64,000 nucleotides of DNA from Rummeliibacillus pycnus (GTDB taxonomy: Bacteria; Bacillota; Bacilli; Bacillales_A; Planococcaceae): NCBI RefSeq assembly GCF_002884495.1, contig NZ_KZ614145.1:3672423-3736422 (forward strand), written 5' to 3'. Position 1 is the first letter of the stretch. Each line of letters begins with the position of its first letter. The notes below the pieces were generated by a model. That model saw only the letters and a program-made list of their open reading frames with translations, was not told the origin of the DNA and did no database searches. The translations under genes and the position numbers were made by a program. Positions 44,258-53,284 of the stretch are shown here, piece after piece.

Positions 44258-45416
44258 GAAAATACTGATATTCCTTATTATGCTTATGACACTAATTTCG
44301 GGATGTTGGGATACAAAAGAATCTGAGCGAATGCTCTATCTTTATGGGATTGGTGTGGATTATAAAGATGGAAAATACCAAATATATACCCAAATTATTG
44401 ATTTTGCCAACGTAGCAAAATCTGAACAACCTGCTAACCCTGATACGATTCAGGCTGAAATAGGGCATTCTTCTGGTAAAACCGACCATGAAGCATTTTA
44501 TAATTTGTACAAATCATTGGATGAAGAACTTTATTGGGGACATCTCACATATATTGTTTTTTCAGAGGATTTGTTGAAGTCTGGGGAGATGAATACATTT
44601 ATTAATTCGTTTATGCGATTTCATGATACAAGATATCAAACTTGGGTGTACAGTACGAAAGAACCTATGGAAAATGTCTTACTAGTAACACCAATTCTGA
44701 ATAAAGCCATATCATTATCCAAATTATCAGATCCATTAAATTCATATAGACAAGATTCTACAATTGAACCGATGAATCTCCGTAAATTAATACTGAAGTT
44801 AGATGAACCAGGTTATGAAGCGAATATTCCCAAAATATCCATTTTGAAAAATTGGGAGACAGAAAAAGAGAAGAACGCGATCACTAATATTAATGGTGTT
44901 AGTGTCGTTTCTCCAAAGGGATTTAAAGGAAACATCACAGGAGATAAAGTTAAAGGATTAGGATGGATGAGTAAGAAAACTAAAAGAGCGGAAGTGTCAA
45001 TATTGCTCAATGATACTGAGACGAGAAGAAGGCAATTTATTACAGCTAATGGAAAAGTGGATGATGTTAAAATAACACCTATTGTAAAAAATAATTCAGT
45101 TTCCTTTGACGTAAAGGTGAAGATGGAAGTAGAGCTAAGGGGATTTCAAGGTAGTATAAAAGAGGATGAAGTTAGAAAAGAAGTGAAAAAGGAAGTGAAA
45201 AAGGAAATTAAAGATTCATTTACAGCAGGATTAAATATTGGAAGCGATGTCTTTAGTTTATCGGAATATTTATATCGAAAGGATCTAAAGGCATGGAAAA
45301 GACTTCAAAAGAATGGAAAAGTAGCGTTAAATGAAAACACATTACGTAATATAAATGTGGAAATTACCTCTGTATATTCAGGAAGAAAGAATTTTAGTGA
45401 AACAATTAGAAGATAA
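44250..45416 (+). CDS. Spore germination lipoprotein, GerAC family (C subunit)
   Basis: The 388-residue lipoprotein has signal peptide and lipobox 'LISGC' (Cys about 19), followed by the family start 'WDTKESERMLYLYGIGVDYKDGKYQIYTQIIDFANVAK' and the C-terminal domain 'SLSEYLYRKDLKAWKRLQKNG'. GerAC is anchored on the outer face of the inner spore membrane and completes the receptor with the A and B subunits. A Lys/Glu-rich repeat 'EVKKEVKKEIK' lies near residue 310. The ATG overlaps the end of gerAA. Lgt, encoded at 24 kb, would be needed for its lipidation. Confidence 0.92.
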   Translation: MNKKILIFLIMLMTLISGCWDTKESERMLYLYGIGVDYKDGKYQIYTQIIDFANVAKSEQPANPDTIQAEIGHSSGKTDHEAFYNLYKSLDEELYWGHLTYIVFSEDLLKSGEMNTFINSFMRFHDTRYQTWVYSTKEPMENVLLVTPILNKAISLSKLSDPLNSYRQDSTIEPMNLRKLILKLDEPGYEANIPKISILKNWETEKEKNAITNINGVSVVSPKGFKGNITGDKVKGLGWMSKKTKRAEVSILLNDTETRRRQFITANGKVDDVKITPIVKNNSVSFDVKVKMEVELRGFQGSIKEDEVRKEVKKEVKKEIKDSFTAGLNIGSDVFSLSEYLYRKDLKAWKRLQKNGKVALNENTLRNINVEITSVYSGRKNFSETIRR

Positions 45417-45422
45417 TTTATT

Positions 45423-45465
45423 AAAAAGCAGTTCATCCTCTTTTTAAGGGGGCGAGCTGCTTTTT
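45423..45465. terminator. Bidirectional terminator between gerAC and the TetR gene
   Basis: AAAAAGCAG (45423-45431) pairs with CTGCTTTTT (45457-45465). Convergent genes end on both sides. Confidence 0.75.
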
Positions 45466-45466
45466 G

Positions 45467-46366
45467 TTAATTTTTATCAAGTGGATGTTCTTCTTTGATA
45501 AGACGCCAGATATAATTTGCAATTTCTCGTGCTTCAGAAGCATGAGTTGTTTTTGTAAAAGATTTACGAAAAGGTGTTAGAAGTGCTTCAATGATCAATA
45601 ATTTAGGGTCTGTTTGTTGCAATTCTTTTAGAATAAAATTAGCATATTCAATTCCCGATTTGGAATCATTCTTTGATAGACCTTCAATAAAACCTTTTAG
45701 TTGTTGAATGATCATGTTTTTATCCACAACGATATGTTCAACACTATTTTTTATATAGTGAATGGTTTCAACGCCAATTAAAACTTCTTTTGTTTCTAAC
45801 ATACGGGGGATAATGGCATCGATATTTCTAAGTGCCATTTTGACAACAGATTCAGGGTCTACACAACGATCCTCAGCTACTAGTAATGTTCGTATAGTGT
45901 GTTGAATCATTGCGATTACTTGAACAGCACATTCGTAGCTCATAATACTAATTTCTTCACCATAGACTTCAACTAACCGAGTAGAGAGCCAATCAAGTTC
46001 TTGTAAATGATGCTTCATGACGACCTTTTTAACACCAATGTCTCTTGAATGGTAAATCGATTCAAAGATTTGCAAAAGGTTTTGTTCACGATTAATTTGC
46101 ATGAGGACAGCTATTTGTTTTGCAAGGATATTAATATCTTTTGGATCTTGACCAAAAATAAGTTCATGTCTACGATTGCTAGCATCTTCTCGACTCTCCT
46201 GCAAAATAGCAATTAAACATTCGTTTTTCGAAGTGAAGTAATTATAGAAAGTTCCCTTAGAGATTTTTGCCTCATGGATAATATCCATTATAGAGGTTTC
46301 ATGGAAGCCCTTTTCAATAAATAAACTACGTGCAACGTCGAGTACTTTTCTTTTACGCGTATTCAT
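45467..46366 (-). CDS. TetR-family regulator of the adjacent drug-efflux gene
   Basis: The 299-residue protein has an N-terminal TetR helix-turn-helix ('KVLDVARSLFIEKGFHETSIMDIIHEAKISKGTFYNYFTSKNECL') and a long helical C-terminal region. It is about 100 residues longer than most TetR proteins, perhaps two ligand-binding-like halves. AAAAGGTGA precedes the ATG on the minus strand. It is divergent from an MFS exporter gene, the normal layout for a local efflux repressor. The inducing compound is unknown. Confidence 0.88.
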   Translation of the reverse strand: MNTRKRKVLDVARSLFIEKGFHETSIMDIIHEAKISKGTFYNYFTSKNECLIAILQESREDASNRRHELIFGQDPKDINILAKQIAVLMQINREQNLLQIFESIYHSRDIGVKKVVMKHHLQELDWLSTRLVEVYGEEISIMSYECAVQVIAMIQHTIRTLLVAEDRCVDPESVVKMALRNIDAIIPRMLETKEVLIGVETIHYIKNSVEHIVVDKNMIIQQLKGFIEGLSKNDSKSGIEYANFILKELQQTDPKLLIIEALLTPFRKSFTKTTHASEAREIANYIWRLIKEEHPLDKN

Positions 46367-46397
46367 AAGTTCACCTTTTCACATTGTTTATACCATT

Positions 46398-46482
46398 ATT
46401 CTATAGGAAAAACGCTTTCAAATCAACGTTCTAAGTTTGGTGACATTTTTTTGTTGAAAAAATTAGACCGTCAGTATAAAAT
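46398..46482. promoter_or_regulatory. Divergent promoters of the TetR and MFS genes
   Basis: On the minus strand TTGATT-N17-TAGAAT (46426 down to 46398) serves the TetR gene. On the plus strand TTGAAA (46454-46459), 17 bases and TAAAAT (46477-46482) serve the MFS gene. I see no clean dyad operator between them. Confidence 0.55.
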
Positions 46483-46533
46483 ATAAATCATCACAAAATA
46501 CAAGAATATAAATAGAAAGAGTGAGGGGAAATA

Positions 46534-48051
46534 ATGGACTTACAGAAAAAACCACCTTATGGCATGATTGCGATCCTGTTTATAGGTGCTTTTGTTTCTT
46601 TTTTAAATAATACGTTGATGAACGTAGCTTTACCAACGATTATGAAAGATTTTGATATAACCTATTCACAGGTACAATGGTTAACAACAGGGTATATGCT
46701 CGTAAGTGGTGTCTTAATACCGGCATCAGCTTTTTTTGTTGTAAGATTTAAAAACCGCAATTTGTTTATTACAGCAATGTCAATCTTTACAATCGGTACA
46801 ATTTTGGCAGCTCTTGCTCCAAACTTTGGCGTACTGATTACTGCACGTATGATACAAGCAGCTGGTTCAGCAGCCATTTCTCCATTATTGATGAATGTTA
46901 TGCTTACAAGCTTCCCAATCGAGAAACGTGGTACAGCAATGGGGATGTTTGGTCTTGTAATGATTGCAGCACCTGCTATTGGACCAACATTGTCTGGTTA
47001 TATTGTAGAACACCACGATTGGCGTATGTTATTCGAAATGATTATTCCATTTGCCGTACTTAGTCTATTATTTGGTATTTGGAAATTACAAAATGTCATG
47101 GAAACTCGTAAAGTTTCACTAGATTACTTGTCATTAGTACTTTCAACAATAGGCTTTGGTGGCCTATTATATGGTTTTAGTGTAGCTGGGGATAAAGGTT
47201 GGAGTAGTCCATGGGTATACGGCACAATTGTTGTAGGTGCAATCTCTCTCATCATTTTCATTATTAAACAATTGAAAATGGAAGAACCATTACTAGATAT
47301 TAGTATATATAAATATCCAATGTTCGCATTAGCTTCTGTTATTTCTATTGTGGTTTCAGTAGCGATGTTCTCAGGCATGATTCTAACACCTGCATATGTT
47401 CAAAATGTGAGACATATTTCTCCTTTCCACGCGGGTTTGATGATGTTACCAGGTGCTCTTGTTATGGCAATTATGTCACCAATTACTGGTAAATTATTCG
47501 ATAAATTTGGTCCACGTGTTTTAGCGTTTATTGGTTTAACTATTATGACGGTTTCTACGTATTTCTTAACAAAATTAAAAATGGATTCAAGTTATGCGTA
47601 CATTATTTCTGTCTATACTGTTCGTATGTTGGGGATGTCAATGGTTATGATGCCAATCATGACGAATGGTTTAAACCAACTACCAATGAAGAAAAATCCA
47701 CATGGTACAGCAATTAATAATACAGCACAACAAGTGTCTGGTGCTATTGGAACTGCGATTCTTGTAACAATAATGGATAATCATATTAAAACTAGAGCGA
47801 CTGAATTAGCAGCTGAAGCAAAAGCAAAAGCAGTTAAAGCAGCAAAAGCAGCAGCAGAAGCTGGTCAAGCGCCTTCTTCACCAACAGCAGAACAAATGGC
47901 ACAATTAAAAGCACATATCATTCAAACTTCGTTGTTAGACGGTATTAACTATACGTTTATGGTCGCTACAGGTATTTCAGCTGTAGCCCTAATACTTTCT
48001 CTGTTCCTTAAACGTGTTAAAGTAAATAAAGAAGCACAAGTGCAAAAATAA
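46534..48051 (+). CDS. Multidrug efflux MFS transporter, DHA2 family
   Basis: The 505-residue protein has fourteen predicted helices and the DHA2 signatures 'NNTLMNVALPTIMKDF', motif A-like 'VVRFKNRNLF' and motif C 'GLVMIAAPAIGPTLSGYIV'. It would export drugs by proton antiport. An Ala/Lys-rich loop near residues 425-455 ('AEAKAKAVKAAKAAAEAG') lies between the last helices. The relatives are LmrB/EmrB-type pumps. It is probably repressed by the divergent TetR protein. Confidence 0.92.
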   Translation: MDLQKKPPYGMIAILFIGAFVSFLNNTLMNVALPTIMKDFDITYSQVQWLTTGYMLVSGVLIPASAFFVVRFKNRNLFITAMSIFTIGTILAALAPNFGVLITARMIQAAGSAAISPLLMNVMLTSFPIEKRGTAMGMFGLVMIAAPAIGPTLSGYIVEHHDWRMLFEMIIPFAVLSLLFGIWKLQNVMETRKVSLDYLSLVLSTIGFGGLLYGFSVAGDKGWSSPWVYGTIVVGAISLIIFIIKQLKMEEPLLDISIYKYPMFALASVISIVVSVAMFSGMILTPAYVQNVRHISPFHAGLMMLPGALVMAIMSPITGKLFDKFGPRVLAFIGLTIMTVSTYFLTKLKMDSSYAYIISVYTVRMLGMSMVMMPIMTNGLNQLPMKKNPHGTAINNTAQQVSGAIGTAILVTIMDNHIKTRATELAAEAKAKAVKAAKAAAEAGQAPSSPTAEQMAQLKAHIIQTSLLDGINYTFMVATGISAVALILSLFLKRVKVNKEAQVQK

Positions 48052-48061
48052 TGAAATCACA

Positions 48062-48097
48062 AAAAAGCTCTCGACAGTATTTTGTCGAGAGCTTTTT
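48062..48097. terminator. Bidirectional terminator between the MFS gene and the coat gene
   Basis: AAAAAGCTCTCGACA (48062-48076) pairs with TGTCGAGAGCTTTTT (48083-48097). It serves convergent genes on both strands. Confidence 0.92.
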
Positions 48098-48106
48098 CAA
48101 TTTGTA

Positions 48107-48751
48107 TTAGTTAAATTGAGATGGTTGGTGAGAAGATGTACTTGTAGTCGCTTCACCAAAACAATTTGTCATTGTCGCCATATCTTGAGGGGACAGCTGT
48201 GGAACTTGGTAGTAGCCTTTTCTGTTTTGGTAAATTGACACTTCGTATGCCATTTCAATGCAGTTTGGAATCGAGTCGGCTAAAACACGACGTACAACGG
48301 GATTTGTTGTTTCCAATGCTGTAGCTAGTTTAACTGTAGCCATCTCTTTGTGGATTCCAAGAAGAAATCCTGAAATAATTTCATCACTAATCTCGCTAGC
48401 TTGTGTAATTGGTTTCGTCGGTTGGCCCGCTTTTACACCATAAGTGAATTTGTTGTTTTCCTTCATTTCATAATGCCCAGTAGGACGAGAAGGATCACGT
48501 CCTGTTTTAAAACACTCCACCAATGTATTGTACTCATCTACGCTGAATTTGTACTGGCGGTCTAAAATATCGCGCAGTTCGGTATCTTGGATTTGATCGC
48601 GTAATAATACGCATTGATTTAATCCACCAACAATTGTGGATAGCGTTTCGTGCATATCCATTACTTCATGACCACCATGATTGAACTTAGCTGAGTCCAC
48701 ATGATACATTGGATTGTTATTCATCTGATTTTGTGATTGTTGTTGAGTCAA
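48107..48751 (-). CDS. yhcQ: Spore coat protein, CotF/YhcQ family
   Basis: The 214-residue protein has a Gln/Asn-rich start and one coat-F domain (about 30-190) with 'NHGGHEVMDMHETL', 'DILDRQYKFSVDEYNTLVECFKTG' and 'NPVVRRVLADSIPNCIEMAYEVSIYQNRKGYYQVPQL', very close to B. subtilis YhcQ. It is expected in the developing or mature spore. The TTG start at 48751 (minus strand) is supported by AAGGAGG at about 7 bases. A forespore-type promoter sequence lies upstream. Confidence 0.92.
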   Translation of the reverse strand: MTQQQSQNQMNNNPMYHVDSAKFNHGGHEVMDMHETLSTIVGGLNQCVLLRDQIQDTELRDILDRQYKFSVDEYNTLVECFKTGRDPSRPTGHYEMKENNKFTYGVKAGQPTKPITQASEISDEIISGFLLGIHKEMATVKLATALETTNPVVRRVLADSIPNCIEMAYEVSIYQNRKGYYQVPQLSPQDMATMTNCFGEATTSTSSHQPSQFN

Positions 48752-48796
48752 AATAGTACCTCCTTATTTAAGTTAAGCGCTTATGTCACGCAGAAA

Positions 48797-48825
48797 TAGT
48801 ATGGACTATGACTTCACTTCAATAC
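48797..48825 (-). promoter_or_regulatory. Candidate sigma-G/F-type promoter of the coat gene
   Basis: On the minus strand GTATT (48825-48821), 17 bases and CATACTA (48803-48797) fit the forespore consensus, with the -10 (CATWHTA) matched at all seven positions. The remaining 386 bases up to csbB (48826-49211) are AT-rich and hold no gene or clear hairpin; TATAAT at 49128-49133 may be a -10 with a weak -35. Confidence 0.5.
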
Positions 48826-49211
48826 ATCTAAAATAAAATTTTCGAATAACGATTTAAAATGTTTTTGGGGACCAAAAAGTTTTATGGACTTAAGTTATCT
48901 GTTTCATGGATTGGAATGCTTATTTCGTGAATAGCTGCACGATGCATTTTTACTAAGAAATTGAAGCCAATCTTCTAGTGGAAAGCAAAGTTATTACTTA
49001 GTAATCATTCGTATTTTTAAGATGAAAATCAGTTTATGAAATGGATTCATTTAAACAATTAATAATTATTTTTGATTTGTTAATAATTTGTTTATCTTTT
49101 TTTATGAATCCGTTAAGAAATGCTTTTTATAATAAATAATACATAAAGGGAATAACAAAATAGGTCATTAATAGACAAAACGAAATTGACATTCTAACTG
49201 AGGTGCAAAAA

Positions 49212-50234
49212 GTGAAGAAAATAACATTCATTCTCCCAGCGTTTAACGAGGAAGAAAATATTGAAAGATTATATAAATCAATTGTAGGTGAGTTTAACAC
49301 AATAGATTATATATATGAAATATTACTAGTAAATGATGGGAGTACAGATCGAACATTAGAAAAAATAAAAGAAATAGCCACTCATGATAAGCAAGTAAAG
49401 TATGTTTCGTTTTCTCGTAATTTCGGAAAAGAGGCCGCAATTTATGCGGGATTACAAAACGCAACAGGAGATGCAGTTATATTAATGGATAGTGATTTAC
49501 AACATCCTGCATCATTAGTACAAGAAATGATTAAAGGATATGAACAAGGTTACCATCAAGTGGTAGCATGTCGAAATCGAAAAGGAGAATCTAAAATTCA
49601 TCGTCTTTTGACAGGTATATTTTACTCTTCCGTAAACAAGTTAAGTGAAGTGCAACTAGAAAATGGTGCTGGAGATTTTCGTTTGTTAAGTCGTAAAGCG
49701 GTTGATTCCTTATTACAATTAAGTGAAAATAATCGTTTTTCAAAAGGTTTGTATGAATGGATTGGTTTGTCCAAAAAAACATTCCATTATGACAACGTAG
49801 AACGTCAATTTGGGGAAAGTAAGTGGTCTTTTTCAGATTTGTTTTCGTATGCATTGGATGGAATATTATCATTTAATACAAAGCCACTCCGAGCTTGTTT
49901 ATATATAGGTGTTTTTATATTGTTTTGTGGATTATTGTATATTGCAACAACATTCGTTGGAATTGTTACTAAAGGAATAACAGTGCCTGGATATTTTACG
50001 ACAATTTCAGCGGTTCTTTTACTAGGTGGTATACAACTTCTAAGTTTGGGGATTATTGGTGAATATATTGGACGTATCTATAATGAAGCAAAACACCGTC
50101 CTCACTATATTGTTGAAGAATCGAATATGCAAAGTCCATCTAAAAAAGTACCACGCGATGTATCACCAGAAGATATTAGAATGATCTTCACCAAAAATGG
50201 AATTTCGTATAGAACAAAAGAGGAACAACGATGA
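49212..50234 (+). CDS. csbB: Family 2 glycosyltransferase making a lipid-linked sugar (CsbB/GtrB-like)
   Basis: The 340-residue protein has a GT2 domain (1-225: 'ILPAFNEEENI', 'LLVNDGSTDRTL', 'FSRNFGKEAAIYAGL', acceptor motif 'LMDSDLQHP', 'GESKW') and two C-terminal membrane helices (about 230-290). Such enzymes load a sugar onto undecaprenyl phosphate at the inner membrane face. GTG 49212 has GAGGTG at 6 bases; GTG 49203 lies inside that site. The ATGA overlap with the GtrA/GtcA gene and the YfhO gene behind it identify a surface-polymer glycosylation set. Confidence 0.92.
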   Translation: MKKITFILPAFNEEENIERLYKSIVGEFNTIDYIYEILLVNDGSTDRTLEKIKEIATHDKQVKYVSFSRNFGKEAAIYAGLQNATGDAVILMDSDLQHPASLVQEMIKGYEQGYHQVVACRNRKGESKIHRLLTGIFYSSVNKLSEVQLENGAGDFRLLSRKAVDSLLQLSENNRFSKGLYEWIGLSKKTFHYDNVERQFGESKWSFSDLFSYALDGILSFNTKPLRACLYIGVFILFCGLLYIATTFVGIVTKGITVPGYFTTISAVLLLGGIQLLSLGIIGEYIGRIYNEAKHRPHYIVEESNMQSPSKKVPRDVSPEDIRMIFTKNGISYRTKEEQR

Positions 50235-50608
50235 ATAAGGAATTGTTTAAATTTATAATAGTGGGTGGTATCAATACTGCACACTATTATGCGTGGTATG
50301 TACTGTTCTACTCAATATACCATATAAATTATTTACCTAGTCATATTATAGCGACAGTTTTAAGTATGATCGGCTCCTATTTTCTCAATGTATTTTTTAC
50401 ATATAAAGAAAAACCTTCATGGAAGTCGTTTTTACTATTTCCACTTACACAAATTACAAATACTATTGTGCAATTACTTTGCCTCGTACTATTTGTTAAC
50501 ATGTTGCATATGTCAGCATATCTCGCACCGATTGCAACAGCTATCGTGAGTGTACCGATTACATTTATTGTCACTAGGAGGGTAATTCGTGTTTCAAAAC
50601 CAATCTAG
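50231..50608 (+). CDS. gtcA: GtrA/GtcA-family flippase
   Basis: The 125-residue protein has four membrane helices and the family start 'FKFIIVGGINTAHYYAWYVLF', then 'ATVLSMIGSYFLNVFFTYKEKPSWKSFLLFPLTQITN'. GtcA-type proteins are thought to flip the undecaprenyl-phosphate sugar across the membrane. It overlaps csbB by 4 bases and yfhO by 20 bases, so the three products are probably made together. Confidence 0.92.
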   Translation: MNKELFKFIIVGGINTAHYYAWYVLFYSIYHINYLPSHIIATVLSMIGSYFLNVFFTYKEKPSWKSFLLFPLTQITNTIVQLLCLVLFVNMLHMSAYLAPIATAIVSVPITFIVTRRVIRVSKPI

Positions 50609-53165
50609 ATGGAAAGAAAGAGGCTTACTTATAGGAAGTATGCTCCTTATTTCAATCATGGCACATAGCTTTTTTATTGGGCAACAGCCGAATGGATTGC
50701 TGATGAAAGGCGTTAACGATGGTCTGTCACAAATGTTGCCTTTCAAGCAATTCATTTATAAAAACTATGCTCAAGGAAACTTCTTTTATGCAGATAATTT
50801 TGGAATCGGTGGAGGTATTTTTTCTCAACTAGCTTATTATTTCTCCACAAATATCTTCTTTTTAATAATCGCATCATTGTTATTTATAGTGGAATCTATG
50901 ACAAAGTATCAAGTGAATTTAAATACTTGGGTACAACTCATTTTGCCTATGAGTATTTTAAAACAAACTTCCATCTTACTTGTTGCGTACCATTATTTTA
51001 AAACGATGAAGTTATCCAAAAAAGCTGCGTATGTTGGAGCGATTATTTATGGATTAAGTCCCTTGTTTTATCGCCATGAAATGTATTGGGATATCTTAAC
51101 AGATGCAATGTTTTGGCTTGTTTTATTATTAATAGGTATTGAGAAAATTATACGAAAAGAATCATCAACTACATTCGTAGTTGCGGTTGCGCTTATTTTT
51201 ATCAATAATTTCTATTTAGCTTATGTGAATTTACTAATTGGTTTCTTTTATATAATCGTTCGTTTTTTCGTTCATTGTTCACAGCATGAACTTTCAGTAA
51301 AAAAACAATTAAAACGTTACGTAAGTGGTGGATTGTTAGGATTAGGAATTGGATGTTTTGCATTTATACCAGCGGCTATTGGTTTCCTACATAACTCTCG
51401 TCCGCCATATAAAGACGCAATCCCATTAATAGATCTTCAAGATAATATTGTATCTAATCCACGAATTCTTTGGTTACCTGTCTTTATAGTGGTAGTGTTA
51501 TGTATGAAAAAGTTATACCAAAACCAACCATTTCGATTCTTTGCCATTATTGCAATTGGTGGGACTGTTTTGCACTTTATCCCCCATGTAGGCAGCATGT
51601 TTAATGGTTTTTCAGCTCCGCAAAACCGTTGGGAAGCAATTGTCGTTTTAGGCTATGCTGGTGCATTTGCAGTTGCAGTGGATCATGTTCAATATTGGGA
51701 AGTAAGACAAGTTAAAAGAATATCCGGTATGTTTTTATTATTCATGATCATCATTAGTATGATTGACCCAACCTTTAAGTGGGGAAAAGAAAGTATTATT
51801 TTTGTTATGACGGCTCTATGGATGATTGGAATTAGCTATCTATTTGCAAAGCGAAAATCTCAAAATACCGTTATCTTACTAGTAGTAATTTTTGTGCTAG
51901 GGTATGCCAATGTGTTTCAAGCAATTCGTTTAACCGAAGTAGAGCAGAATTCATATGCTTCAACAAAACAATTCATGGAATCAGATAATTATAATGCACC
52001 TGAACAAAATCGTTTAATTCAATATATGAAACGTCATTTATCAAGCGATCGTTCAAGAATCGATTGGATGGTAGAAGATCGAAATAACACACCAATTGTG
52101 CAAAACTTTAAAGGGATAAGCGTTTATTCAAGTGTGTTGAATGGTGATATTCTCAATATGTATCAAAAAGACCTCCAAATTGATATGGAGAGGGAAAGTG
52201 TTAGTAGATATGCAACTATGGGAGCGAGAACAAACTTAATGTCTTTATGGCAATCACAGTTTTATATGCGAAAGAATACAAATCTATCGATTCCTTATCA
52301 TTATCATTTGGTGAAACGTTCTCCAAATTATAATGTCTACGAGAATAAAGCATTATTACCTGCTTTTCGTGTAACGAATACTTTATTTTCAGCGAAAGAC
52401 CTGGAAAGTCAACCTGTATTGGCGAAAGAACATGCAATGCTACGAGGCGTCATAACGGAGGATACGCAGAATACAAAAGTATCAAAAGTACCTGAGACAC
52501 CTATTAAAAAAATACGTACAGTTCATGCAAATTGGAATGGTGATATTTTAGATGTAAGGAAGGATAACGGAGGAATAGATCTCCACATAACACCTTCTCC
52601 TAATACAAAAGATCTCTATGTTAATTTCTATATAGAAGGTATTCATAAAAAGGAAACATTTACGCTTAATGTCAATGAAGACCAAACGACTCGTAAAAAG
52701 TCAGACTCTATCTATCGAACAGGGTACAATGACTTAACATTTGCCGTTAATCGAGCAAATCTCGTCCATATTCGCTTAGCAAAAGGAAAGTATCGTTTAA
52801 ATAAACTTCATGTTTATGAAGAAAGCTACGCTACACTTGCCGATGCATTAAAAAACAGTAAGCGTGCAGCTATCAAATGGCAAAATAATCATGCGAATGG
52901 AGTCGTAAATGCAACTAAACCTCATCAAATGTTAGTAACACCAATTCCTTATGAAAAAGGTTGGGTAGCACATATTAATGGAAAGAAAGTAGCGATAGAA
53001 AAAGTAAACTATGCGTTTATTGGTATTCCATTAACAAACGGGGGAAATAGAGTTGAACTAGATTATCAACCACCTTATTGGACAATCTGTTTGTGGATCT
53101 CGTTTATTTCACTTGTACTCTTTATATATGGAGAGTATCGACAACGAAAGAGAATAAACCTATAA
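50589..53165 (+). CDS. yfhO: YfhO-family membrane glycosyltransferase
   Basis: The 858-residue protein has about twelve to thirteen membrane helices in the first 430 residues, an extracytoplasmic domain (about 440-835) and a final helix. GT-C-like features are the early acidic loop 'MKGVNDGLSQMLPFKQFIYKNYAQG' and 'PLFYRHEMYWDILTDAMFW'. In B. subtilis YfhO works with CsbB (and GtcA) to put GlcNAc on lipoteichoic acid; the sugar and polymer here are inferred. GTG 50589 has AGGAGG at about 7 bases. Confidence 0.92.
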   Translation: MFQNQSRWKERGLLIGSMLLISIMAHSFFIGQQPNGLLMKGVNDGLSQMLPFKQFIYKNYAQGNFFYADNFGIGGGIFSQLAYYFSTNIFFLIIASLLFIVESMTKYQVNLNTWVQLILPMSILKQTSILLVAYHYFKTMKLSKKAAYVGAIIYGLSPLFYRHEMYWDILTDAMFWLVLLLIGIEKIIRKESSTTFVVAVALIFINNFYLAYVNLLIGFFYIIVRFFVHCSQHELSVKKQLKRYVSGGLLGLGIGCFAFIPAAIGFLHNSRPPYKDAIPLIDLQDNIVSNPRILWLPVFIVVVLCMKKLYQNQPFRFFAIIAIGGTVLHFIPHVGSMFNGFSAPQNRWEAIVVLGYAGAFAVAVDHVQYWEVRQVKRISGMFLLFMIIISMIDPTFKWGKESIIFVMTALWMIGISYLFAKRKSQNTVILLVVIFVLGYANVFQAIRLTEVEQNSYASTKQFMESDNYNAPEQNRLIQYMKRHLSSDRSRIDWMVEDRNNTPIVQNFKGISVYSSVLNGDILNMYQKDLQIDMERESVSRYATMGARTNLMSLWQSQFYMRKNTNLSIPYHYHLVKRSPNYNVYENKALLPAFRVTNTLFSAKDLESQPVLAKEHAMLRGVITEDTQNTKVSKVPETPIKKIRTVHANWNGDILDVRKDNGGIDLHITPSPNTKDLYVNFYIEGIHKKETFTLNVNEDQTTRKKSDSIYRTGYNDLTFAVNRANLVHIRLAKGKYRLNKLHVYEESYATLADALKNSKRAAIKWQNNHANGVVNATKPHQMLVTPIPYEKGWVAHINGKKVAIEKVNYAFIGIPLTNGGNRVELDYQPPYWTICLWISFISLVLFIYGEYRQRKRINL

Positions 53166-53284
53166 GGAAATTGGGCTGTGTGAAAGCTTGAAAGGAAAGT
53201 AGTGTGTAAATAAGTCACAGCTAGTGGCGATACAGACTTCAACAAGGAGATTAAAGCTAAAAAAGCATTTGGGGGAGACGTAAA

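Noticed and set aside
53166-53284. Leader RNA between yfhO and the following kinase
   Set aside because: The 119 bases show no stable hairpin, terminator or recognised regulatory motif.
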